A stretch of DNA of 64,000 nt from Malus domestica (Eukaryota; Streptophyta; Magnoliopsida; Rosales; Rosaceae): contig NC_091676.1 in assembly GCF_042453785.1 (NCBI RefSeq), positions 2,301,501-2,365,500 on the forward strand, in the 5' to 3' direction. Both the position numbers and the translations under genes were made by a program. Below, piece by piece: positions 13,539-24,424 of the stretch. Position 1 is the stretch's first letter. The number at the start of each line of letters is the position of its first letter. The notes beneath the pieces are model-generated. The model did no database searches, was not told the DNA's origin, and worked only from the letters and a program-made list of their open reading frames with translations.

Positions 13539-14048
13539 TGTTGGTATTCAAAGTTTACTAACTCAATACCAATATATGTGGGTGATAAGTTTACAAACTC
13601 TATCACACCTCTCATTTTGCACTCTCAATAAAATTGGACAACCGAAAGGAAAGAAGTAGCAAGCTTGGTGATAACAAAACACTTGGAAATATTAGAAGAG
13701 TTTATAACTCTTAAAGCTTACAAGCTGAAAATGAGAATGGGAATTGGATTGATGTTCTAAAGCCTAGCAATAAGGCCTATTTATACAAAAACAGAAATTG
13801 ATTAACAATACAATAACATGCAATGAATGATGGTGTTCACCATCTTTACACCCTTTCACACATGCACCAGCTACTAGCTAGACACTTTCACACACATGCT
13901 TTGCATCTTTCCAGCTTGCAATCACCACCTTTGGCCATCACATGGCAACAAGCATGTTTGTAGTTGCTGGAAATGTGAATACAACCTGTAAAGCAACTAA
14001 CAGCTAGCAGCTGCCATTTACAACCTGTTTTGATTTGAATTTCCAACA
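13539..14048 (-). repeat. Copia element, 5-prime LTR
   Basis: 510 bp, same length as its partner. The initiator-Met primer-binding site begins a few bases inside its inner edge at about 13536. Confidence 0.93.
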
Positions 14049-14105
14049 TATGTTCCCAAACCATGATATGCCTTTACAACTCGTATCCATGTAGACCACA
14101 ATAAT

Positions 14106-15300
14106 TTATAACTTTCAGATGCAATTGAAGGTGTAACTTCTCAAGCTCCTCGGTCCAAGAAGAACTCAATATAGCTGCGGCCATATAGATATAGGATGGA
14201 TGAGTACAAAATCAAATTTTCTTGATCAAGGGAACGCTAGGGCAACACATACTACCGAAAGTAAACCACACCAACACTTTACACAAGTAACACTAAAGCA
14301 ACCTCAGATGCTATATCAATTTCAGACCAAACCCTACTATAAAAATATAAGATTTCACTCCAAAGGCTGTTGGAATTTTTTAGATCGATGGACCGGGAGG
14401 CCCTACTCTAACAACACTGATACTATTCCCAACTTGATCTCCTACCCAATCCGTTAGGTGTGGGGTTTTATTACAAAAGATCTCGATATTAGTTAGAATG
14501 GGGTAATCATATTTAAACCTATTATTTTCTTTTGCACCCACTGATGTGGGATTCCAACAAAGGCAACTGGGTTGCGTCCAAATTTACTGAAACAGCGAGA
14601 AACGCAACGCAAAATCATCACTATGATTTTGTTGATGCTAGTTTGACAATGGTTAGATATATATTGATGCCAAATTGTATCGCCTAAATTGCTAAACAGA
14701 GGGAACAGACAATGAAAACATAAAGTAAACATAAATTATTATGCTGTATGGGAGCTTAGAAAATTCTACGGAAAAATCTTAATGGCTTTCAAATTATTGG
14801 ACACCTTAAATTGAAAATTGCCTTCTTCAAATCATTAAAGGTACAGTTCAAATATATATACGTAAACATAGTACAATTATTCAATATATAGCATCTTTTT
14901 CCTGCGTTTTTTCCTTCTTCGAGTTCTCAACAACCAAACACACGATACGCAGAACAGCATGAAATCCAATAATCGCACGCAATAAAGACTGAGATAATCA
15001 ACACTTAAAAAGACTCTGTACGTAATTTACTAAAAGCTACATGAAAGTAACCTGCTTTCATTGATCAACAAGCAAGAGGCCACAAAAGTTCAAACCTTCG
15101 AAAAAACAAGCACAGTAAAACAACGAGGCAGATAAAAAGTAAAAACCCATGAATTTGATCACTTACAAGCCCCAACGATGGACGAACCCAAAAGCTAAAA
15201 CCACGAGAAACCGAATATTCCGTCCACGCCCAGTTGAAATTTAGGCTCAGCAAAGTGCAACAAGGAGGTCCGTTGCCTGCATAATAGAGTTAAAAACTAA
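14106..15300. other. Probable upstream part of the split host gene; no exon resolved
   Basis: Low-complexity AT-rich sequence with short open frames. Minus-strand fragments near 14110-14180 could belong to 5-prime exons of the split gene, but splice borders are not clear. Nothing else is supportable. Confidence 0.35.
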
Positions 15301-15301
15301 G

Positions 15302-15500
15302 GGGGGTGTATTCAATTAAGATTTTGAGACAATTTCAGGAAATTAATAATTCTAGAGGTATTCAATTGGGACAGACTTTATAAAAGTCTTGGTGTATTCA
15401 ATTGAGATTCTTAAAGACTTCTTACAATTCCCTATAAATTTAGGTGTATTTAATCATAACTTTTGAAAGTCTCTACAAGTTTAGGTGTATTGAAAAAGGA
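15302..15500. repeat. Cluster of GGTGTATTCAAT subterminal repeats
   Basis: The motif GGTGTATTCAATT or close variants recurs about five times (near 15305, 15355, 15390, 15440 and 15483). Clustered subterminal motifs of this kind mark the ends of some plant DNA transposons. No matching opposite end was found downstream. Confidence 0.45.
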
Positions 15501-16640
15501 ATTGGATTTTAACAGATTTGTGATTTGGTGGATTTTGAAGGATTTCAAGGTGATATGTATAAATACCAAAGAGCTTGGCAAATCTCACCTCAACCCTAGA
15601 CACTTTGAGAGATTTTGAGCGTGTTGCTCTCTCCTCTGGAGAGTGTCTTCTCTTCTCCAGAAACATTGGGCTCCAAGGTAAAAAATTTCTCACCTTGTAC
15701 ATGTTATCTTTTTTTCTCTCCTTCAAGCTTCATGATTTTTCTTGTTTTGATAGTGTTGTTCTAGGGTTAGGGTTTTTCTGGTTACTTTGGAGTTAAGGTT
15801 TTTCTTGTTAGGGTTAGGGTTTTTCTTGTTAGGGTTAAGACATTTCTGGACGACGTTTCTTTAATTTCATACCACGAAACTTTAGTTGAGCACATGATTA
15901 TGTTTATGGCTTGTTGATATTGCAATTGATGACTTATGTTTAGGGGCCCTGATGTATTGTTCCAGTATGATCTTTAGAGATATGAATTCACATGGATGTG
16001 TTTCTGTAAAGCATACTACTATGGTAGATTTGCAATTTGGTTGCCATTGATTCGACTACGGCTGTATGCTGGATACGGGACAACCTGACTCTTGCAACCT
16101 CATTCTTTATCTTTTCATCTTAAATAATAAAAAATTATTGCATGGCTCAAAAAACAAAAAAGTTTAGTCCAAACATGGTAGGGTGAAGTTGTTGCCTTGA
16201 TTTTTCAACCTTTGTATCGAAACCAGTGGACTTTCCCCTCCAAAAGATGTTGACTTTCTGCTTTCTTTATTCTTTTAAAATGTTTCATTCTTTTAAAATG
16301 TTTCTTGCTCACTTATATGAATTAGCTATGAATAAAGAATCCATGTGATCATATACATAGACTAATTAATCCTTTTTTATCTTATAGGGAGTTCAGTTGG
16401 AGTTGCAAGGCATCGATTTCAGAGGTGAGGCATTTTAATTGTATGTTGTATTTTTAATTCCATTGATGTCCAATATTCTTCTAAACTATTGTCCTAATAT
16501 TCAGAACTCACCTTGATATGTAAATATCTTATTGGAACGATTTATGAGCTTATTTAGACTTGTAATCCCTATTATCATGCTATGCTTTTATTGTCATGTC
16601 TCATTGTTTTATGATAATGCATCATCTAGTAAGACAATAC
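15501..16640. other. Intergenic, no gene identified
   Basis: Contains CT-rich and TTAGGGTT-like stretches (15765-15840) and a few GT/AG sites that look like splice borders, but no frame longer than about 70 codons and no recognisable protein. Confidence 0.4.
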
Positions 16641-16647
16641 AATTCAG

Positions 16648-17780
16648 GGTGCATACAATTCCCTGAATGTTCCAGGAACCCCGTTTCATGGTGCGATGAA
16701 AGCAGCAGATGCTATGAGAGAGGAGGTCTTGCTGTTGATCAAGGACAAGAAAGCAGCTGTGTACAGTAGTACTAGTGAGATCAAAATAAATGAAATCATG
16801 TTTCGCTGTTTAATCCCGATCCCCGTGGCCAGTTCATGCCGGAAAATGAAGATGCTGACAGAGTTATGGGTTTGATGGTGGCTGGATTTCACTCACATTC
16901 CATGGTGAGGCTTAAGGTTCGATTTTAGTTAAAGACGAATTTGAATCACATTATTGTTAATTTATTATGACACTTAGCTTACTCATCCACCCCATTAGTG
17001 TAGAAATATCATTTTTTAAAAGAAAAACCAAAAACACATGCCATTTTTCAATTAGGTCAAATTAGAGAGTGAGTACATAGAATACTCACTAGTGAGTTTC
17101 TAAGTATTATCTATACACAACATTAATAGATTTTAAAAAACAAACACGTTAATTAGTAATTCAATTATCTACAACCACATTATTTGGGTCACAAAACTTG
17201 GTTTAAATATTGATCTAGCTAACATTACCCTTTAGATTGAAATTAGGCTAATGCGTGACTTGGTATTTGACTTAAAAATTGAATACCGAACATAAATAAA
17301 TAATAAAAAATTTATTTTTATCTTATTGGGTTCGATTTTTGAACTACTAAAACAGATCCTAAACCAATAGTTTTCCGTTCGGTGTCTAAAGCACCCTAAA
17401 AAAATAAATTCTTTCTTTTTCTAGCACTCCATGTGGCCGAGTTCAAATTTAATGTATTCATTTTGTATACGGTGTCTCTGTAGTCTCTATTACTAATTGA
17501 TACGTGTTAATAAATTTAATCATTTCTTAATTTTGTTGTCATAAACTTAACACGTGTCAATCAATGATAGAGTCACAAAGAGGCCATACACAAAATAGGT
17601 GCATCCCATTCGGTAGATGTCCTCGAATTTGTCCTGGAATAAAATAGGCTACACTTCCAACTTCTCTATTTCCTTTATCACGTCGTGATAAGGTACAAAC
17701 AGCAAGTGTTAAATTGCCGTTAGTCTGAATCCGGTACCAGCGGGCGATCACATTCCCCTTCATCCTTATATGTGAAGGCA
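16648..17780 (+). pseudogene. CYP716-type cytochrome P450 pseudogene (plus copy)
   Basis: Two decayed P450 pieces in order on the plus strand. At 16648-16905 a middle exon reads NVPGTPFHGAMKAADAMRE and, after frame changes, FNPDPRGQFMPENE and GLMVAGFHSHSM (I-helix side). At about 17605-17780 a C-terminal exon keeps the heme-binding signature FGRCPRICPG (F-x-x-G-x-R-x-C-x-G) and ends PVPAGDHIPLHPYM before a stop. The N-terminal exon and the ExxR exon are missing or unrecognisable, and the frames are interrupted, so this is a relic. The wording of the motifs matches the CYP716 family of triterpene oxidases (beta-amyrin 28-oxidase type); subfamily not determined. It is closely related to the minus copy at 22508-26732. 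Confidence 0.75.
16906..17600 (+). other. AT-rich interval between P450 relic exons
   Basis: Presumably the old intron plus later insertions. It holds no open frame. The repeated phrase around 17500-17560 (CACGTGT with inverted partners) may be a decayed MITE. Confidence 0.4.
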
Positions 17781-18030
17781 GACGCACACTAGGGTCAAGG
17801 TGGTCCTAGGACCACCTGGAGTTTGGATAACATACATGAAAAGGTATTGTGATGACCCTCCCAATGTTTTGTACTGTCCCTTTTGTACCTACCAAGTGTT
17901 TGATGTAATACCTGCTAGGCATATTTCGACATGTTGCATCGACAACACAGGACAAATTCTCTTAATATCACTCAATCAACAATCCTACTTTCCTAAGGTC
18001 ATCATTTTGAGGACTTATGAGGACCAAATG

Positions 18031-18239
18031 GGAAAGAGATCCTCTTCGGATCTCTTCCTCCAAAGCCCACGGATCAAGTGATCCGGGACCTTGAAATTTG
18101 ATCCAACGACTAAAAATTATTATAACTTTTAAAAGTTTTTACTAATCTCTCTATTTTTAGCCGTTGGATCAAATTTCAAAGGTTTGGATCACTTGATCTG
18201 TGGGCTTTGGAGGAAGAGATCCGGAGAGGATCTCTTTTC
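18031..18239. mobile_element. Mutator-type MITE with 9-bp target duplication
   Basis: 209-bp element with terminal inverted repeats of about 95 bp (GGAAAGAGATCCTCTTCGG... against its complement at the right end). It is flanked by GACCAAATG at 18022-18030 and 18240-18248, a perfect 9-bp duplication typical of Mutator-like elements. It has no coding capacity. The whole element would fold as a hairpin. Confidence 0.9.
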
Positions 18240-18248
18240 GACCAAATG

Positions 18249-19083
18249 CATATTAATCACAATATTATATTAGTTTAGATCTAAAGGCTTAAAATATTTA
18301 ACAATTTAATACTAGTCCAATTATTTTATTATATAGATTAACGTGTCGGTGCATAAATAAAGTTGAACTGCATTCACAGAATTATAACATGATATAATTG
18401 AACTACTTGTTGCTTGACACTTTGTTTAGCCTTGACAGTTATTCTTGATAAAACTTATGTCTCTACTGAGCTATGATTTCGCTCACCCTTTACATTTTAG
18501 AGCTTGCAGCTTTCGAACGAGAATAACAGGGGCTAGATGCACTGGGGTTCTTTTAGAATAGTGCGATAGAATTTTTATTTTTTGTACACTTGTAAGGAGT
18601 TTTTTATATAAGTGGTATTTATTTTCAACCCTGTATTTCATTTTTTATTCTCTTCTAATTTTTTTTTTTCCTCCAACCCCGAATTCGGAGCATGACAACA
18701 ATACTTGTATTAAAAAATAACAAAAATTAGAGATCTAAATTCGAATGAGTTGCAAGCATAAACAACATGACAGCAAGTTTATAACATTATTGTTATAATA
18801 CTGTTTTTCAGTACAAAAGAGGAAGAGGGGCGCTGAACTACAAGCAATTCAAACTGTCTTGACGAGGTCGTGTTCTTGCGATTATATATTTATCAACGCA
18901 CGTCATCAAGTCCAGGAAGGTTGGAAGATTGGAACCAGCTAAATACGTGTAATAAAATATGCTACGCACAACGTCACGACAAGTGATTAATGTAAGACAT
19001 GTCATTGATGCACTAACTTTATGCCAAGAGTGATGATATTTAGACACACAAAACTAACATACTTGCCGACACACTTTCTAATC
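18249..19083. other. Intergenic, no gene seen
   Basis: AT-rich, with poly-T near 18655-18672. Only short open frames without recognisable content. Confidence 0.4.
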
Positions 19084-19676
19084 TGTTAGAGTAAATGTAG
19101 AATTATGGAGAATAATCCGAATAATGACTTTGAGGTACGACTTGAATCATTTCCTTAAAGTGTTATTTGCCCCCACTCGAATGAGTTTGCTAAAGGGTTC
19201 TTGGCAAATCACTTCCAGGATACAACAAAGTATGGAATATTCGATTAGCAAAACCGAATTGTATTCCCTTAGAAATAACTAGAAAGAAATTGTATGAATG
19301 TGATGAAGAGAGTAGAGAGAAATGAATGTAGAAATAAATCTCTGAATTGTGTATGAAACATTATGCCACAATAGGTATTTATAGGCATTATGGCACCCAT
19401 TCATCGAGTCCTTTCATTTTAATTGAAGATATACAACTCTTCTTAAAAGTGTTGATCTAAAAGACATGTCCTCTATTTAGAATTTTCAGAAAATAAATAT
19501 TTACTAATTATATCTTTTAATTTTACTCATACAATTTGAGTAAGCATCATATCTTTTAACTAAAAGTTGTAACCATTCAACTAATTACATTCTGCGTACT
19601 GCAGCACCCTTACATTTGCTGCGCACTGCAACATCCTTTCATAATACACACGCGCTGCACAATGCAGCACCAAGTC

Positions 19677-19733
<57 letters not shown>

Positions 19734-22366
19734 AAATATAATATAATATATATCATAATAATTTATATATTTATAATTGAAATCTCTAGCAATCCTTCCC
19801 AATTTCAATAATATGATAAATAATATAATAACATTTCTCTCTTTATAATTAATCACAAGCATACCGATATAATCATGCATACAATAAAGGTGTCTTTCGA
19901 ATTAAACCTTTAATTAGTGTAAGTAATTCAAAGTTATAACGAATGCGATGGTGACCTAAGTTTAAACCACCTATTCTTATGTTAAAACCGGAATCACTAC
20001 ACACATGATTATGTCTTATTTCCTTAAAGAAATTTCTGAACTAATTAAGCACTATTATGGCCTTGTGCTTCATCCTGGTTTCATAAACATTTACAAGAGA
20101 AAACCCAACTCTTGGTAGAAGCGGCACCACTTCTTATGTTCATATAGGTGAGGTTCCTTCCCATGTCCCTGCTACTATAGACATAACTACAAATAACCTC
20201 ATTAAGAGATAAAACTCATCCTCCTAAACGTAGCAGTCTTGCACTGATCATCCTGGAATGAGCTATATAATAATTTTCAGTGCTTTCACAACCACTTAAC
20301 AATAACTTGTTATTACCCATTAAACTTTTAAACTAGTGATGTTCTAGACAAAGTCGGGTTACCATTATTGGTGGCTAATTTTCAGTAAAGGGTTTTAGCC
20401 CCATTCCACTAGATGTACTAACTACCAAAGCTCTTGAAAGTGCTTTTGTTAACGGATCCGCCAAGTTATTACTTGATTTAACATAAACAATATTAATAAC
20501 TCCATCAGTTATTAATTGCTTGACATATTCATGTCTCAAGCTAATATGTCTAGATTTTCCATTGTATACCTTATTGTATGCTCTAGACAAAGTAGCCTCA
20601 CTATCACAGTATAAAGAAATGGATGGCATTGGTTGTGGCCACAACTCTATTTCCAATAACAAATTTCTAATTCATTCCGCTTCTTTACCTGCTGCTGCTA
20701 ATGCTATAAATTTAGATTCCATAGTTGAATGTGCTATACATGTTTGCTTCTTCGAAGCCCAAGAAATTGCTCCTCCGGCAATTGTAAAAATCCACCATAT
20801 TTGCGCTATTGGTCTTATTGGCATATTCCTCACTTGTTTTTCTGTGTCTACAATCACGAATGTAATGGCCTTTCTTTCCACAATGGTAGCATACACCATT
20901 TGCATTCTTTTGATTGTTGTTGGAATTGGTCTTCTTAAACTTCCCTTTGTCAATTTTGACTTTGAAGTTCTTTTTATATTTGTTTCCTTCGATAATATGA
21001 ACTTTAGAGAAATTTTGATTTGCAAAATTCTTATCACGATTTCGAGTTTCCTCTTCAATTTGAATATCCTTTTGCAAATTCTCCAAACTAATATCTTCCA
21101 CCATGTGTAAAAGTTTCTTTCTATAGTTATTCCATGTTTGGGGTAATTTTGCCATAATAGCCCCAACTATCATAGGATCCGGAATAACTATTTTAAGGTC
21201 ATGAAGCTTTGAGACCAAGACCAATAATTCATGAACTTGGTCTAGGATGGGTTTGTTATCAAACATAGTGAATTCATAATATTTGAACATTAAAAATTTA
21301 TCGGTACCTCTTTTTTCCGTTGTGTACTTGTGTTCAAGTGCTTCCCAAATTTCCTTTGGAGATTGTATGTGTGCATACAGGTCATATAAACGATCAGATA
21401 ATGTGCCCATGATGTGTCCTCGACATACCAGTTCATCTTCTTCACGCTTCTTTCAATCGGCAACTATATTGTCCGAGTCTTTGTCACTTGGTTCACAAAT
21501 AGGCTCCAATTTCGGGTGCAACACATATATGACATTTAGAACAGTAAGCATGAAACGCATCTTGTCCTTCCATCGGGTGAAATTTGATCCATCAAATTTG
21601 TCTAACTTGTAGACATCTTGATTGATAATCTTCAAAGCCATGTTATCAGATTTATTATCCATGATGAAAATAACACTTTAAGATTGTTAGAGTAAATGTA
21701 GAATTATGGAGAATAATCCGAATAATGACTTTGAGGTACGACTTGAATCGTTTCCTTAAAGTGTTATTTGCCCCCACTCGAATGAGTTTGCTAAAGGGTT
21801 CTTGGCAAATCACTTCCAGGATACAACAAAGTATGGAATATTCGATTAGCAAAACCGAATTGTATTCCCTTAGAAATAACTAGAAAGAAATTGTATGAAT
21901 GTGATGAAGAGAGTAGAGAGAAATGAATGTAGAAATAAATCTCTGAATTGTGTATGAAACATTATGCCACAATAGGTATTTATAGGCATTATGGCACCCA
22001 TTCATCGAGTCCTTTCATTTTAATTGAAGATATACAACTCTTCTTAAAAGTGTTGATCTAAAAGGCATGTCCTCTATTTAGAATTTTCAGAAAATAAATA
22101 TTTACTAATTATATATTTTAATTTTACTCATACAATTTGAGTAAGCATCATATCTTTTAACTAAAAGTTGTAACCATTCAACTAATTACATTCTGCGTAC
22201 TGCAGCACCCTTACATTTGCTGCGCACTGCAACATCCTTTCATAATACACACACGCTGCACAATGCAGCACCAAGTCATTATATATATATATATATGTAT
22301 GTATGTATAAATATAATATAATATATATCATAATAATTTATATATTTATAATTGAAATCTCTAACA
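19084..22366 (-). mobile_element. Short non-autonomous Copia LTR retrotransposon
   Basis: LTRs at 19084-19791 (708 bp) and 21685-22366 (682 bp), both beginning TGTTAGAG, flanked by TAATC (19079-19083 and 22367-22371). The length difference comes mainly from a (TA)n tract. It reads on the minus strand: gag begins near 21662 and carries a CCHC knuckle (CYHCGKKGHYIRDC) near 20860, followed almost at once by a C-terminal RNase H remnant (about 20760-20375). Protease, integrase and reverse transcriptase are absent, so it could move only with help from a related element. It is broken, with a small number of interruptions besides the large loss. The LTRs differ at about five or six sites, so it is young. 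Confidence 0.92.
19677..19732. repeat. (TA)n microsatellite in LTR
   Basis: About 22 TA units followed by TATG repeats. The partner LTR has a much shorter run near 22279-22308. Confidence 0.9.
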
Positions 22367-23133
22367 TAATCCGCATACAAATGACAGGTTCCACTTCTGT
22401 TAGAAAGTGTGTTGAGTAGTGCGTTAATTTTCTCTGTCCAAATAGGTATACTGTTGGAGCAAATATGGTTGGATACGAATGTGAATGCCTTCTTCTGGAA
22501 CTGGATTCATACTAGTTCCCACTTGTATTTTGTGACAAAGTGATGGAGGGAACACAAAAGTTGGAGTCTAGCATATTCTTTTCCCGGACAAATTCGAGGA
22601 CCGCTGCCAAATGGGATGTTAGAGTAAGCCGGAGGAGTTTTTCCGTTCTCAAACCTAGTCGGATCAAACTCTTCCGGATCAGGAAAGTATTCGGGGATTT
22701 TGTTCGTGCTGCTTGCCGACCAATACACCTAATAACTTTAACCTTATCAATTAAGAAACACAAACTAATAAATTAAACAACTGGACTGTAATTATATAAT
22801 TAACCTGATTAAGTACTATATTAATTACCTTCCACCCTTTTGGAATCGTTTAACCTTCATAGGTGAAGTCAGTTGTAACCTCCTCCCTAAATGTTCATTG
22901 GAGAGGTGGTACCAGCCTCATAAGTTCAAGTGCCACACCCCATGAATATTTCATCTTCTGTTTGTCTTCCCAGTTCAGTGCCTCGCCCGATTTTTTTGAG
23001 CTTGCGATCTCCAATTGTCCTATAACAACAAAATAAAAATTTCATCATGTAAATATATACCAATTTCCAATTTAAAGAAGATCTCTATCAATTTTAATTA
23101 AGGGATGGTTTAGTTGTTGTCCCTAGTCTTTAA

Positions 23134-24413
23134 GGGTGTGTTTGTTTGACCTCATTAAATGGGATTGGACTGGACTGGATTACTTCCTAGTGTAGTCCCA
23201 TGTTTGGTCCGTGCTGGGACTAAGTTAAATGAGATTAAAGGGGATTCGCGTGGACTATCGGCCTCGCTAGAAGTTCTTGGCGAGACCCTCCCCCAACCAT
23301 GGGACTCGCTAAGACCTTCTTTGCTTTGCTCTTTCCGCTTGGCGCTTGGTCCCTTCCGCTTCGCCCCTCCCATCTACTTCTTCTTCCCTACTCTTATCTA
23401 CTTTTTCCCCACAGCTTGCATACAGACAAAGAGAGAGAAAGAGAAGAAGGAGAAGAAGAAGAGCCGCATAAAGAGGGCAAAGGGGAAAAGGTTTTGTTAT
23501 GGGCTACTGGGTGAGAAGAAGATGGAGGTCTGATTCTCCAATTTTCCTGTTTTTTATTTTATTTATGGGATTAATATGTTTGGATTCTGAGAAATCGTTC
23601 AACCCTTGTCGCTAAGGTTCTAATCCTCTGTTTGTTTACACCCATTTGAAATTGCAGAATCTAGGGCAAGCAAGGACAGCGGTCATCAATGGATCTAAAG
23701 TCGAACTGGGTGACCTCGAAGATAACTTCATGGGTATGTTTAATTTTTGTTTTGGTGAAATGGGTATGTTTTGAATAGTTGTTTTCATGTTTGATTACTG
23801 TTTTTTCAGTGTTTTATGCATTTTGGTTGTCAGATTTTTGGTAGTTGATGAATCCAATGTTGGGAAATCGAAAGTGAACTGTGTTCGCCAAATTCTCCAA
23901 GAATTGCTTAAATTTAGCTTTGTATCTCGATTTTTCGATTGTGTTCTACCACAAAGATTGTCAATTTTGTGTGTAATTTTTTGTCTGTTTTGTCTGTAAT
24001 TTTAGTTTTCTTGAGTCAGTAGTGGCTAAGTGGTACGAGCGGGTGGTAGGTGATTAGCGCCGTTGAAATTGTTTATGTACTTTGCAATGGCATTAGTCTG
24101 GTGTACTGAGCTGCAAATTTTGATTAGAAATGTAGTATGAAAGACAGAATTGTGTGTATCAGCATGCTCGTCTATTTCCTATCAAGTGTTCTTCCTAATG
24201 TTATTACTTTGTGAAATGATCAAATGAGGATTACTTCTTAGTCTGAGCAAACACCAAATTGGTGAACAGTACTGTTTTCATTATCCTGCTTCTTAGTCCG
24301 ACATTGCACCAAACGCTTCACTAAGCTAGTCCAGCTTAGTCTAGTCTAAGCCAGTCCAGCTTAGTCCCTATAGCTAATCCAGTCCAAGACAGTCCGGTGC
24401 AACAAACGCACCC
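23134..24413. mobile_element. PIF/Harbinger-like element with gene-like interior
   Basis: 1280 bp flanked by TAA (23131-23133 and 24414-24416). Terminal inverted repeats pair GGGTGTGTTTGTT with the complement of AACAAACGCACCC. A 3-bp TWA duplication with G-rich termini fits PIF/Harbinger. The interior has no transposase but looks gene-like: a CT/GA-rich leader (23380-23530), then an intron-like gap ending in TTGCAG and an exon-like frame near 23659-23732 (AVINGSKVELGDLED), followed by a GT. It may have captured part of a host gene. It lies in the intron between exons 2 and 3 of the P450 relic. Confidence 0.7.
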
Positions 24414-24424
24414 TAATTGTTATA

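Larger units (their letters stand above)
8961..14048 (-). mobile_element. Ty1/Copia LTR retrotransposon, broken
   Basis: Two 510-bp LTRs (8961-9470 and 13539-14048), each TG...CA, flanked by the 5-bp target duplication TATGT (8956-8960 and 14049-14053). The primer-binding site (TTGGTATCAGAGCCAG, initiator-Met type) lies beside the 13539 LTR and a purine tract beside the other, so it reads on the minus strand. Parts in Copia order: gag with CCHC knuckle (about 13500-12600), protease region, integrase (about 12100-11100), reverse transcriptase with YIDDLL (about 10870-9900) and RNase H (to about 9490). The coding region is broken, with roughly half a dozen interruptions. The LTRs differ at about six or seven of 510 sites, so insertion is recent, roughly half a million to one million years at usual plant rates. 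Confidence 0.95.
7215..14105 (-). pseudogene. Uncharacterised plant gene split by a Copia element
   Basis: Minus-strand host gene; I do not recognise a named product. The visible exons are a coding stretch split by the retrotransposon (about 14105-14049 plus 8960-8905, reading WFGNIYLKFEDMCREVEEI across the site), then 8719-8180, 8082-7942, 7682-7542 and about 7407-7215. The first three junctions have GT-AG borders and keep phase (QQ|EVIEPAISQ, then SIS-N/S-CLTTD). The protein is acidic and Ser-rich with no membrane segment. Damage: the 5.1-kb insertion lies within coding sequence; a one-base frame change occurs near 8480-8500, where the frame must switch to continue WLSLEETNDIKVNKF; and the last exon needs one or two more frame changes to reach its likely end, YEFSESEWKIV. 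The 5-prime exons above 14105 were not resolved. Probably a pseudogene, or one allele of a live gene. Confidence 0.6.

Noticed and set aside
20520-21110. 196-codon plus-strand frame
   Set aside because: It is the antisense of gag in the short Copia element.
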